A stretch of 64,000 nt of DNA from Termitomyces sp. T153 (Eukaryota; Basidiomycota; Agaricomycetes; Agaricales; Lyophyllaceae). The notes beneath the pieces were generated by a model. The model had not been told where the DNA came from. It did no database searches and saw nothing but the letters and a program-made list of their open reading frames with translations. Positions within the stretch are counted from its first letter, which is position 1. Each line of letters begins with the position of its first letter. The position numbers and the translations under genes were made by a program. The DNA lies in NCBI GenBank assembly GCA_018296165.2, contig JACKQL020000020.1, positions 62,001 through 126,000 on the forward strand, given 5' to 3'. This document shows positions 11,618 to 22,161 of the stretch, piece by piece.

Positions 11618-11942
11618 GTGTGAGTTTTGTTGGACTCAAGCAAGAAATTGCTAACTTATATGAACTTCAGCACCTAATGTCTATAGCTGGACCATGTAGT
11701 ATAGATATTCTTAATGGTTTACAAATGTAAGTGTGACAGTTTAAATAATTGGTTGGTTAGTACTAACTTTTATAATTTAATTTTCAGCATCTCTAATATA
11801 TACCAGTGGACATTGTAGTATTTTGTTAGTAATGTAATATAGATACATGATTGGTTTATAGATGAAATCTCAGTGTATTGAATGGTAAGAGAAAAGCAAC
11901 ACTTGGTCAACAAAATACAAAGACCTAACTGAACAAAGTGAG
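11618..11942 (+). other. Helitron 3' non-coding region
   Basis: Downstream of the RepHel stop. An AATGGTTTACAAATGTAAGTGTGA segment occurs twice (about 11599-11623 and 11712-11736), so a segment of about 110 bp appears duplicated. No frame is seen. At 11885-11947 the first, diverged unit of the tail repeat begins (see 13182-13370). Confidence 0.5.
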
Positions 11943-13181
11943 GTTGGTGTCACGACTCGTCCCCTGGACCCCCGCACATCGTCCAGCAAACCCCCGATTC
12001 CCCAATAACCCCTGATGCTCCGCCGAACTGCCGCCCATGCCCTGCACCTATTTTGGTTAGCCCCGATGCAACCCTGACTAACTCCAACGCAACCCTGGCT
12101 AACTCCGATGCCTCCCCGGCTAACTCCGATGCCTCCCCGGCTAACTCCGATGCCTCCCCGGCTAACTCCGACGCCTTCCCTGCAGCCACTGACACTTACC
12201 CTGGATCTTCCAAACCCCAAGAACCATCCCTGCTGTTCCCAATCTTCGCCACCCATCCTCAACTCAATACCCTGGTTCCTCCGACCCATTCCAGAGTATC
12301 ATGACAACCTTGGGGCAACCCACATTCCCCAATGATCCCATCAACATATCAGCACAGCCCAATCCTCAATCGCAACCGACACTCGCCCACTCCGTCGAGC
12401 TCCGCCAAGCCCTGCTGCCACAGCCGACATACCCGAAGTTCTCTGGTAGTCAGTATATAAGCTGTCAAGTAGCTCTTCGTACTCTAGTCTTGATATTGCT
12501 TAACGTTACCTATGGTCTGATTGTTTCCTTCTCGTGTTTCATGTTTTGTGTTTTGTGTCTTGTTCTCCTTACTCTCAGTCTCCCGGTCTTATCTCAGTCT
12601 CCCGGTCTTATCTCAGTCCCCCAGTCTTGTCTTGTCTCCATTTTGTTATCGTTCTTGTTATCATTTCGTATCTCCACTCGAATCTACTCTTGTTCCATAT
12701 CGACTCTATTCCATTTTGTCTGATGCTGTCTCAGTGACTCCGTCCGGCCATTGTGCCCAAGTCCTCATCAACTCAAACGACCTCACAAACTCCGCAATTG
12801 TGATCATGAACCCTGACACTCTTTCACCAGGTCCGAACCTCGCTCTTCACTTGGTCCCAGACTCCATCAACTCCAATTGATCCCCCATCAAACCCCGGCT
12901 CTGCTCCGTTGATCACCTAGCCGCCTACTCCTTTGCTTCCACAAATCTCCCGTACAGTCTTCTGCCTGAACCCCACCAAGCCTGTCCCGTTTCCTTGCAA
13001 TTCGACTTCTCCGGACCTTTCCAGATCTGTCCGGATTGCACCCCACTAGCTATCTGCCCAAGCCATCAGTGCCCGGAACGTTTTTGAGTGTTCGGTTACC
13101 AGTGCAAGGGGATCACGCCCGCCTAGTAAGGACTTGCCCAGTGCAGCTGAGCCCCCGAGGTCAGCGGAACCTGACAGTTGG
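11943..13181 (+). mobile_element. F2 solo LTR (CpG-rich, youngest-looking copy)
   Basis: The LTR is 11948-13176 (1229 bp), TGTCACGACTCG...AACCTGACA, flanked by perfect GTTGG duplications at 11943-11947 and 13177-13181. It contains a TATATAAG promoter-like box (about 12455), followed by the CTAGTCTTGATATTGC segment shared by all F2 LTRs. Unlike the other F2 LTRs it keeps many CpG dinucleotides where they have TG or CA, which suggests a recent insertion. It interrupts the tail-repeat array of the Helitron. It is a solo LTR, since no internal F2 sequence is attached. Confidence 0.92.
12077..12180 (+). repeat. 21-bp tandem repeat inside the F2 solo LTR
   Basis: The unit GGCTAACTCCGATGCCTCCC plus one base is repeated about four times, with diverged units on either side. 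Other F2 LTRs carry only one or two diverged units (for example 25350-25375 and 51095-51115), which partly explains why this copy is longer. It also creates a spurious open frame of Ala-Asn-Ser-Asp-Ala-Ser-Pro repeats. Confidence 0.85.
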
Positions 13182-13370
13182 GTCTGGGAATTAGCATTGA
13201 GTTTGAAATACAAAGACCTAACCGAATGAAGTGAGGTTGGGTCTGGGGCTTAGCATTGAGTTTGAAATACAAAGACCTAACTGAACGAAGTGAGGTTGGG
13301 TCTGGGATGAAGCATTAAGTTTGAAATACAAGGACCTAACCAAACAAAGTGAGGTTGGGTCTGGGATGAA
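13182..13370 (+). repeat. 59-bp tandem repeats in the Helitron tail
   Basis: Three consecutive units of about 59 bp (GTCTGGG....GTTTGAAATACAAAGACCTAAC...GAAGTGAGGTTGG), with a partial unit after them and an earlier diverged unit at about 11885-11947. The F2 solo LTR landed between units. Subterminal tandem repeats are common in Helitrons. Confidence 0.85.
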
Positions 13371-13383
13371 GCAAGAGCTACAG

Positions 13384-13405
13384 GCCCATGCCAAAGGCAC
13401 AGGGC
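13384..13405 (+). other. Helitron 3' subterminal hairpin
   Basis: GCCC-A-TGCC-AAA-GGCA-CA-GGGC can fold into a stem with a 3-nt loop and a small bulge, 8 nt before the terminus at 13413. A hairpin of this size just before the 3' end is a Helitron hallmark. Here the terminal tetranucleotide is CTCG rather than CTRR. Confidence 0.7.
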
Positions 13406-13413
13406 ATAGCTCG

Positions 13414-13689
13414 TTCAGACAAGTGTGGCCCCTTTGACACTGCCACTAGCTTATATAACTGCTGATCAATTGCTGACACATCACTTGTGTCTTTTCAGTT
13501 GTTTCTTATGCTTCTGAAGCCTCTGAAGTGTCACACCTGGCCTAGGAAATTCCCAGACTTGTTCTCTTTGGATTTCCCTTTGCCAGGTGAGTAGTTATCT
13601 CAGTAGACACTGTACAGTACTGAATAGTCTTTGGATTTCCCTTTGCCAGCTGTGCAATTGAGCCCCAGCCTCCAGAGGTTGCCCTTACA
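13414..13689 (+). repeat. F1-B 5' LTR, second part
   Basis: Resumes the LTR exactly where 5496 stopped and matches 19331-19623 of the 3' LTR. It includes a TATATAA box (about 13452), two copies of the motif TTTGGATTTCCCTTTGCCAG (about 13567 and 13630), and the terminus GCCCTTACA. Internal element sequence starts at 13690. Confidence 0.9.
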
Positions 13690-13805
13690 GCAGAACAAGT
13701 CTCCAGATTCGGTCTGGGAGCCCCCTTTTTGGTTACTTGAGCTTCTATTTGGTTCCTCAAAAGGTCTCTCCCCCACCAGTGTCTTAGTGCCTCTGTGCTC
13801 TTCCT

Positions 13806-15113
13806 ATGACCCAGCCAACCCCTCCAGCACTTCCCTCTGATGCTTCAAGCCCCCAGGATGATGCCTGGAGTTGTTTACTGTTCCTAGAAACACAGGTTCA
13901 ACTTACCCAAGCCTCCCTTACTTTCCACACAGCTCAACTCACTGAACTCCATCAAACTATTGAAGCAGTGTCTCTTTCTCTACAAGCCCTTCTGAAACAT
14001 CTCCCCCTTGCTCCTACCACTCCTTTGATGCCCCCAGCAGATGCAGAATGGTTTGTGTCTGCACCTAGCTCAGGCTTGTTGGCTTCAGCTGCTGCAAAAC
14101 AGTTTGTGTCTGCATCTGGCTTAGGCCTTTCAGCTCCTTGTTCCAAACTCCCTTGTCCTGCACTCCCTAATGTATAAGATGGAGATTGTAAGGCTGGAGA
14201 ATGTTTCCTCTAGTCCTGCATTACTTATATCCAGCTGAGTGGTGAAGCCTTTACCTCGGACGCCTTAAAAATTGCCTGGGTCCTCTCCTACATGAAGGCT
14301 GGTTGAGCCTCAACTTATGCACTGCGTATCTTTCAATGCTTAAGAGGAGTGGAGAGTTTCTCTAGCTGGACAGAGTTTGAGAAGGAGTTCTGAGCAGAGT
14401 TCTTCCCCCTTGACCCAGCCAAAACTGCAGCGCTTTCTCTTCAAGACCAAACTCAGTATAGTCAAGGAAAGCAGTCACTTGATGAGTACATTGACTTTTT
14501 TCATGCCTTAGTTGAACAGGCTGGATATCCAGATAGTCTACAACTCTGCCTAACCTTCTGTGATGGACTACACCCCTCTCTCAGGGATCATATAGACAGC
14601 ATGGCAGAAGGGCGCCCAGATGATGAGCAGGTTGATACCTGGTACAAGATGGCATGTGAGCAGTGGCAGCTCATGGAACTGCAATGTGAGCTGTGGCAGA
14701 TGCAACCCCCAACCTTCTCTTTTCCTCATGGAGGGTTCACTCCCCAAGCTCTCTCTTCTGCACCTGCACCAGCATCTTCACGACTAGGTGCAGCTTCTTC
14801 CTTCATGCCTCATGCTGCTCCTCTGCACTCCCTACCCCAAGGAGTCCCAATGGATGTTGATGCTTCCCGACAGCAGTCCACCACCCCCTTGCTGTGTCGA
14901 CGCTGTGGGAAGGCAGATCATTTTGCCCGTTACTGTCCTCAAGGGCTAGAAGTTTGCTACTTGTTAGCATCAAAGCAAGAAGAGCTGCTTATCCAACTCC
15001 TTGCAGCCTGGAATGCCACAGGAACTCCCTCTCTGGATGCACCTATAGCTGTCCATTCTGAGGAAGTGGCCAATGGATTGGAAGAGGTTCCTACAGAGTC
15101 TGAGGATTTTTAA
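13806..15113 (+). pseudogene. F1-B gag
   Basis: Starts at ATG 13806 (MTQPTPPALPSDAS). The N-terminus is Pro/Ser-rich with a coiled-coil-like stretch (VQLTQASLTFHTAQLTELHQ). A capsid-like middle (ESFSSWTEFEKEF, QGKQSLDEYIDFFHALVEQAGY) fits the retrotransposon gag domain. A canonical CX2CX4HX4C zinc knuckle, CRRCGKADHFARYC, lies near the end (about 14901-14942). Gag packages the genomic RNA in cytoplasmic particles. Four in-frame stops lie between 14175 and 14393, so it is dead. The frame ends at TAA 15111-15113, overlapping the pol frame. The same gag N-terminus is found in F1-outer at 48525-48941. Confidence 0.85.
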
Positions 15114-18100
15114 AAGGGCAATGGATGACCAGTATGCTCCTATTGCCCAGTACTAATCATTTCACTCTCCTGTCCATAGAATCAAATATATCCATTGCCA
15201 TTGTTGATACTATGCCTGAAACAATAAGCCCCTCCTCAGATGTACAAACTCCCCCTCCAGCTAAGGTCTCAGCCAGAAACACACTCCCCAGCACATGCCC
15301 TCACATCCCTGCATGGAAACGCCGCCTCCCCCACCATTATGTTGTTGCTTCCACCCCTTCTTTCAACTCTCTAAAGCTACAGGTGGAGATTGAGACAATG
15401 GACACCCAGTAGATCTAAAGTGTAGTTGCCCTCCTTGACAGTGGTGCAATAGGCCTCTTCCTTGACACTGACTATGTGCAACAACACCACCTGACCACTC
15501 GCCCCCTTTCTTGTCCTATCCCTGTATACAACATTGATGGCATGCTCAATGAAGCTGGCTCTATTTGCTCTGTGGTGGACCTGGTCCTCTACTGCCAAGA
15601 CCACTCAAAGCAAGCTGCTTTTGCCATCACTAGTTTGGGAAAGCAAGACATGATCTTGGGGTTCACCTGGCTACATGAACACAATCCAGAGATTGACTGG
15701 ACTAAGGGTGAGGTGAAGATGAGTCATTGCTCACATCGCTGTGTTACCTGTACAAAAGAAGCCCATATAGAGCAGAGAGCCAAAGTTCATGACCATGCTG
15801 CTGTGCATGCCTGTTGTGCTGGGCATCTCCCTTATGCTGATCTTGACCTCCTGAGTCCTCCACCTCTGGCATTTCCTTATAGAGAGGCCCTCTATGAGGA
15901 TGTCTGAGGTGTTGGGTGTGAATCTCCAGAGGAAGAGGAAGGAGGAGGAGAATGGACCCATACTCCTGATGCAGAGTCCCCAGATGAGAATATAGAGGTG
16001 GGTGATTGGATCTATGCTACAACCCTTGGCTTCCCTCCTGCCGTGGCAGAGATTTGGGCCAGTCAGACAACTTCTCAGCATTTGGCTGAGGCATTTGTGG
16101 CAAATTCACAGCCCAAGCCATTTCATAGCACTGTTCCCAATTACTTCCATGACTTTGAGGATGTATTCTCCAAGGCCTCCTTTGATTCACTTCCAGAGCA
16201 TAAGCAGTGGGACCATGCGATTGAGCTGATATCAGATGCAGAGCCCTTCAGTTGCAAGGTCTATCCACTTGCACCCCATGAACAGAACGAGCTGGACACT
16301 TTCCTGCAAGAGAATCTTAGCTCAGGACAAATATAACCCTCCAAGTCTTCAATGGCCTCCCCAGTCTTCTTTATTAAGAAGAAGGATGGGTCTCTTTGTC
16401 TGGTTCAGGATTATTGGGTCCTGAATGTGATGACAGTAAAGAACTGCTATCCTTTGCCACTCATCTTAGAACTTGTCAACAACCCTTGAGGTGCATGCTA
16501 TTTCACTAAGTTGGATGTCCGCTGGGGCTACAACAACATATGCATCAAAGAAGGGGATGAGTGGAAGGCAGCATTCCAAACTAATCATGGACTTTTCGAA
16601 CCTCTGGTAATGTTCTTTGGTCTCACCAATAGCCCAGCCACCTTTCAGACTATAATGAATGACATTTTCTGTGATCTGATTGCAGAAGGTATTGTCTACA
16701 TGTATCTTGACAATATCCTCATCTACACAAGAATGTGGGAGGAGCACTGCCAGGTCACATGCATGGTCTTGGAATGCCTCCACCAACACCAGCTCTATTT
16801 AAAGCCTGAGAAGTGCGAGTTCGAACAGATAAAAGTGGAGTACCTGGGTTTGGTCATTTCACATGGAACTGCTGAGATGGACCCCATTAAAGTGGCTGGG
16901 GTAGCAGAGTGGCCTGAGCTAAGGAACAAAAAGGAAGATCAGGCCTTTCTTGGGTTTGTCAATTTCTATTGGAGGTTCATATAGGATTTCTCCCACCATG
17001 CACAACCCCTCTTCAATCTCACAGTTAAGGACACTGCATGGCAGTGGGAGCCTCCACAGCAAGCTGCCTTCAATGCCCTCAAGCAATCTGTGACCTCAAA
17101 GCCAGTCCTTCTGTTCCCTGACAATGACTTTCCATTCTGTGTGGAAGCAGACAGCTCAGACTTTGCTACAGGGGCAGTCCTCTCCCAGCAGTCAAAAGAG
17201 GATGGCAAATGGCACCCAGTAGCCTTCTACTCCAAGAGCCTTAATGCAGTGGAATGGAACTATGAGATCCATGACAAGGAGATGCTGGCAATTATTCAGT
17301 CCTTTGAAGAATGGAGGCATTTCCTTGAGGGTGCATGACATAAGTTTGAAGTCTGGACATACCATAAGAACCTGGAGTACTTCCATTCTGCTAAGAAACT
17401 CAATTGATGTCAAGCTCGGTAGTCTCTGTATCTGGCCAACTTCGACTTCTCACTGCACCATAAACCAGAATGGAGCATGGGCAAACCAGATGCACTGTCC
17501 AGGCGGGTGGACCATGGCACTGGAGCAGAAGATAATGATAATATTGTCCTCCTCAAGCTAGAGCTCTTTGCCATTCATGCACTAGAAGGGATTGTGGCTC
17601 AGAGAGATGAGGCAAACATCCTTAGGAACATCTGATGAGGGAACCAGGAGGGTGCACAGGAGGATGCAGTTGCCCAGGCTACACAGGCCCTATAAGCTTG
17701 ATGGGCAAGCAGAGTCAAGTCAGTGCATGCAGATGAGTGGGGTCTTCAGAATGGGCTGCTCACCTTCAGAGGATGCATTTATGTGCCTAACATTCCAGAA
17801 CTTTGTCGGCGCATTGTAGAACAACATCATGACTCTCGAGTGGCTAGACATTCTGGAAGGTGAAAGACACTAGAGCTAGTATTCCAGAACTGTTGGTGGC
17901 CGCAGATCTCCTGATATGTAGGCACCTACACTAGCACCTGTGACCTCTGTCTCTGCACAAAACCTTGCCACCAAGCACCTATGGGCCAGCTCCACCCACT
18001 TCCTATTCCAGCTGCTCACTGGAGTGTTGCATCAGTGGATTTCATTGTGGTGCTCCCAGATGCTCATGGGTACAATGCCGTGATGGTGGTAGTGGACCTC

Positions 18101-19093
18101 TATGGCAGATGGGCTCACTTCATACCTACTCACACCACATGCTCTGCCTTGAGAGTGGCCAGCCTGTACTATAAGAATGTCTGGAAACTCCATGGTCTGT
18201 CAGATGGATATGTCTCAGACTGGGGCCCCCAGTTTGTGGCAGAATTCACTTGAGAACTGTATCGCCTGCTAGGCATAAAGCTCCATACCACCATGGCCTA
18301 TCACCCTTAGTCGGACAGGCAGACAGAACGTGTTAACCAAGAACTGGAACAGTATCTCTGCCTGTTTTGTAATGAGAGGCAGAATGACTGGGATGAGCTG
18401 CTGCCAGATGCAGAATTCCAATACAACAACCACATTCACTCTTCCACACAGATGACTCCATTCTTCCTGGACACTGGCAGGCACCCTCGCATGGGATTTG
18501 AACCTCAGGCATGCCCCTCAGAGAATGATTCTGTCAACGAGTTTGTGAACCAGATGAGAAGGGCACAGGAGGAGGCAAAGGCTGCATTGGTGAAGGCCAA
18601 GGAAGACATGGCACAGTACTATGATCGCAGACAGACACCTGCTCCAGTTTACAAGCCTGGGGACCATGTGTACTTGGACAGCTCAGACATTAAGACAACA
18701 AGGCCATTTCTGAGGCTGTCACATCATCATCTGGGCCCCTTCATGGTGGAGAAGAAGATAGGGCCTTTGGCATATCGACTTAAACTCCCAGCAGGTCTGA
18801 CCCAACTGCATCTAGTTTTCAATGTGGTCAAGTTGTTTCCAGCTCCAGAGGATCCAATCCCAGGCCATCGCCCTAAGCCACCCCCACCACCAGTCCTGGT
18901 CAATGATGAGGAAGAATATGAGGTGGAGGAAATCTTGGACAGCAGGGTATTCCAAGGGAAATTGCAGTTCAAGGTAAAATGGAAGGGATATGGCATTGAG
19001 GACATCTCTTGGGAACCACAGGCTAATGTTCATGCACCAGGCTTGGTCCGGGACTTCTACTGTAGGCATCCCAATGCCCCCAAAGCAATTTGA
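15104..19093 (+). pseudogene. F1-B pol: protease, RT, RNase H, integrase, chromodomain
   Basis: One frame (-1 relative to gag) opens at 15104. Protease at about 15420-15900 (ALLDSGAIGLFLD, DMILGFTWL). Reverse transcriptase at about 16130-16980 ([35 protein letters not shown]). The catalytic YxDD is YLDN, a G-to-A change. RNase H at about 17095-17560 (VEADSSDFATGAVLSQ, NYEIHDKEMLAI). Integrase at about 17780-18740: the H/C zinc-binding block, then D and D in VDFIVVLPDAHGYN and SDWGPQF, followed by the GPF/Y-like segment. Chromodomain at about 18900-19030 (EEYEVEEILDSRV, VKWKGYGIEDISWEP). More than ten stops interrupt it, including several TGG-to-TGA/TAG and CGA-to-TGA type changes. Domain order is standard for chromoviruses; the copy is inactive. 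Confidence 0.9.
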
Positions 19094-19170
19094 GGCATCT
19101 ACTCTATTTCACCAGCTAACTAGGCAATTCATGACTTCTTCTACCCAGTGCATTGAGGCGCCGCATCCTA

Positions 19171-19182
19171 GAGGGGGGGTGA
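19171..19182 (+). other. F1-B polypurine tract
   Basis: GAGGGGGGGTGA lies directly upstream of the 3' LTR start TGTCAGGG at 19183, the expected plus-strand primer position. Confidence 0.8.
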
Positions 19183-19623
19183 TGTCAGGGAATGTCTCAC
19201 TTGTTTCCCCTTCTCCTCCTCCAGTTCTTGTCAGATTTGCTCCATTATAGTTTTTCTTTATTCTCCTTCCTTTTCCCTATCTATTGGTCCTAGTTTCAGC
19301 CCTCAGGCTGCACTGGTTCTCTGTCAATAATTCAGACAAGTGTGGCCCCTTTGACACTACCACTAGCTTATGTAACTGCTGACCATTTGCTGACACATCA
19401 CTTGTGTCTTTTTTCTCTGTTATACTGTACAGTTATTTCTCATGCTTCTGAAGCCTCTGAAGCGTCACACCTGGCCTAGGAAATCCCCAGACTTGTTCTC
19501 TTTGGATTTCCCTTTGCCAGGTGAGTAGTTATCTCAGTAGACACTGTACAGTACTGAATAGTCTTTGGATTTCCCTTTGCCAGCTGTGTGATTGAGCCCC
19601 AGCCTCCAGAGGTTGCCCTTACA
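19183..19623 (+). repeat. F1-B 3' LTR
   Basis: 441 bp, TGTCAGGG...GCCCTTACA. It is the intact reference LTR for family F1 in this window, followed directly by the GATAG duplication (19624-19628) and the continuation of the F1-outer integrase gene. Confidence 0.95.
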
Positions 19624-21142
19624 GATAGGACACAGTAGTATGAAGCTTCACTCCCAACAGGCAATACAGTTCCCAAGTACACTCTACTACAAACTGGGGG
19701 CCTTGGTTACAGATGTACCCATCTGACAGACCATGGAGCTTCTAGACATTCTTCTGATACAGGCTAGCTGCTCCCAACATAGAGCATGTTGTGTAGATAG
19801 AAATGAAGTGGGCCTGTTTATCATAGAGGTCCACCACCACCATCACAGCATTGTAGCCATGAGCATCAAGAAGTTCCACAATGAAATCCATGCATGCAAC
19901 ACTCCAGCAAGAGCTTGGAATAGAGAGAGGATGGAGCTAACTCATGGGTGCCTGGCAATAAGACTTGGTGTGGAGACAGAGATCATAGGTGCTAGTGTAG
20001 GTGCCTACATATTGGGAGATCTGAGGCCACCAGTAATTTTGGGATACCAGCTCCAGTGTCTTCCACCTTCTAAGATGTTTGGCTACTCAAGAATCGTGGT
20101 GTTGCTCTACAATGTGTTGGCAAAGTTCTAGAATGTTAGGCACATAGATGTGTCCTCAGAAAGTTGGAAGCCCCTTCTGAAGACCCCACTCATCTGCATG
20201 CATGGACTGAACTCTGCTTGCTTGTTGAGCTTGTAGAGCCTGTGGAGCCTGGGCAACTGCATCCTCTTGTGCACCCTCTTGATTCCCTCTTTGGATGTCT
20301 CTGAGGATTTTTGCCTTGTTCCCTTGGACCACAATTCTCCTTCTAGAGCATGGATAGCAAAGAGCTCTGGCTTGAGGAGAACAATGTTGTCATTATCCCC
20401 TGCCCCAGTGCCATGCTCAGCTTGCCTAGACAATGCATCTAGTTTGCCCATGCTCTGTCCAGGTTTGTGATGCAATGAGAAGTCAAAGTTGGCCAGATAC
20501 AGGGACCACTGAGCTTGATGTTGATTAAGTTTCTTAGCCATATGGAAGTACTCAAGGTTCTTGTAGTCTGTTCAGACTTTAAACTTATGCTATGCACTCT
20601 TAAGGAGATGCTGCCATTCTTCAAAGGCACAAATAATGGCATGCATCTCCTTCTTGTGGATCTCATAGTTCTGTTCTACTGCATTAAAGCTTTTGGAGTG
20701 AAAGGCTACAGGATGTCACTTGCCATCCTCTTTTGATTGCTGGGAGAGGACAGCTTCTGTGGCAAAGTCAGAGCTATCAGCTTCAACATAGAAGGGGAGG
20801 TCACTGTCTGGGAACAGGAGGACAGGCTTTGAGGTAACAGCTTGCTTGAGGGTGCCAAAGGCAGCTTGCTGCAAGGACTCCCACTGCCATGCTGTATCCT
20901 TGCCAGTGAGGTCAAAGAGGGGATGGACATAGTGGGAGAAATCCTGAATGAACCTCCAGTAGAAGTTGACAAACCCAAGAAAGGCCTGTACTTCCTTCTT
21001 GTTCCTTCACTCAGGCCACTCTGCTATACCTGCCACTTTAATGGGGTACATCTTGGCCATTCCATGCAAGATGATTGAACCTAGGTACTCCACCTTAGTC
21101 TGCTTGAACTCACACTTCTCAGGCTTTAAATAGAGCCAGTGT
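19624..21142 (-). pseudogene. F1-outer pol middle: integrase core, RNase H, RT C-terminus
   Basis: The minus strand aligns collinearly with F1-B pol from about 18260 back to about 16787. The part near 19690 encodes the HGLSDGYICNQGPQF core of integrase. The frame 20541-20128 carries the RNase H C-terminus and linker (NFDFSLHHKPGQSMGKLDALSR). Sequence near 20706-20978 encodes the RNase H N-terminus. The block at 21080-21142 is the RT thumb (LKPEKCEF). Frames are interrupted by stops. At 21142 it ends at a junction with F3 sequence; the next F1-outer block in order is 34385-35050. Confidence 0.85.
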
Positions 21143-21950
21143 CTGTCTGTGTGCAAGAAGATTCTGTAAGTAAAATGTCTTTGTCCAAATTACAAGAAGC
21201 TATACAAGTTGCTAGACCAGTTGAATGGTCATAACTGATAATGACCACTATGTCACTATCATTGTTGTCAATGTCTTCTGTGATGAAAGCAGCAGGGTGG
21301 TTCTGTTTCATGGTAAACTTGTTGGCAATTGTTCCTTTTGGACTTGCCACCTAGAAATGTTGGTGTAGTTTGCTGCATGCCTGTATGTGGATCCATGATA
21401 GTTATAGTGGTCTTCACATTGCTAAGAGTATTGACCATGCTTCTAGTTAAAATGTCAAAGGGGTGGCCAAGCAGAATGTTGTAAGCAGGGGACCATAAAA
21501 CATGGATCTGAAGGTACAATGTTATATCACCAATGGTACATGGTATATTGCAAGCAAGTCCCAGTGATCAATCCAAAGTTCCATTAGCACTCTGCATGTT
21601 TAAGACAATGTTGGGGTTGTATGATAAGCCAAGGTTGCTAGCAATTTTGGCAGACATTGAGATAATTTGAGAGCCATTGTCTGTGATGCACTCTATTTCT
21701 TTATAGTCATCAATTAGCGTTATAAAAGACTAAAGTGACTGTGAGTTCTTAGTGACAGTGAGCACCATTGGCTCTTCTTCAGGAGGTAGCAAATCTATGT
21801 AGGCCTTCACTGGGTTGATTGATACATCTTGGGCCTGGTCTGGTGTTAGTCCTTTAGCAGTAGCAACATTTGATCCTAGAAAAAACTGGGGTTTGTCCAT
21901 GGTGAATGTTAGTAATGCTTCTTCAAGAATGTTGCTTGGGTCCTGCACTG
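21143..21950 (-). pseudogene. F3-minus protease region
   Basis: Minus-strand frames encode QDVSINPVKAYIDLLPPEEEPMVLTVTKNSQSL, the active-site region as TDNGSQIISMS (an aspartic protease D-x-G-S, equivalent to DCGSQI in F3-plus), and LQIHVLWSPAYNILLGHPFDILT, the conserved ILG block. Several frame changes separate them. This layout is that of the retropepsin of the common basidiomycete gypsy lineage to which F3 belongs. Confidence 0.8.
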
Positions 21951-22161
21951 CATTAGCATTTGCTCCTGCAAGTCATTTAGGCATAACAGCTGTCCTGAAC
22001 TCATTCCTAATATCCTGTGACACTGAGCAGAGTTTGCCAACTGATACTATAATCTTAGTGCTTAATACCCTTTCAAATACTGCTTTAGACTGTTTAATGT
22101 TGTAGATGAGTGGCATAGTTCAATAAGCACCATCATTAGCTCTGTTGGGGGCAGCAAAGTT

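Larger units (their letters stand above)
5497..13413 (+). mobile_element. Autonomous-type Helitron inserted in the F1-B 5' LTR
   Basis: The insertion lies exactly between A (5496) and T (13414) of the LTR sequence CAATAA|TTCAGAC, with no target duplication, as expected for Helitrons. The 5' end begins TC. Near the 3' end a GC-rich hairpin (13384-13405) precedes the last 8 bases, ATAGCTCG. The final CTCG departs from the usual CTRR. It encodes a Rep-helicase protein on the plus strand. Excluding the nested solo LTR (11948-13176 plus one 5-bp duplication) the Helitron is about 6.7 kb. Rolling-circle transposition is known for the family; this copy is inactive because its protein frame is broken. 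Confidence 0.85.
5344..19628 (+). mobile_element. F1-B: Ty3/gypsy chromovirus-like element inserted in F1-outer integrase
   Basis: The element proper is 5349-19623. It is flanked by a perfect 5-bp duplication, GATAG at 5344-5348 and again at 19624-19628, within the sequence encoding the F1-outer integrase (minus strand CTATC of the Ala-Tyr-His-Pro codons). The 5' LTR is split by a Helitron into 5349-5496 and 13414-13689. Gag lies at 13806-15113, pol at about 15104-19093, and the 3' LTR at 19183-19623 after a purine tract. Without the Helitron block the element is about 6.4 kb, normal for a chromovirus. Stops throughout show that it is not autonomous now. Confidence 0.9.

Noticed and set aside
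12053..12304. Open frame of Ala-Asn-Ser-Asp-Ala-Ser-Pro repeats
   Set aside because: It is produced by the 21-bp tandem repeat inside a non-coding F2 LTR; other LTR copies do not keep the frame.
13182..13370. Evenly spaced repeats that could suggest a CRISPR-like array
   Set aside because: The 59-bp units are directly abutting tandem repeats without unique spacers, in a eukaryotic Helitron tail.
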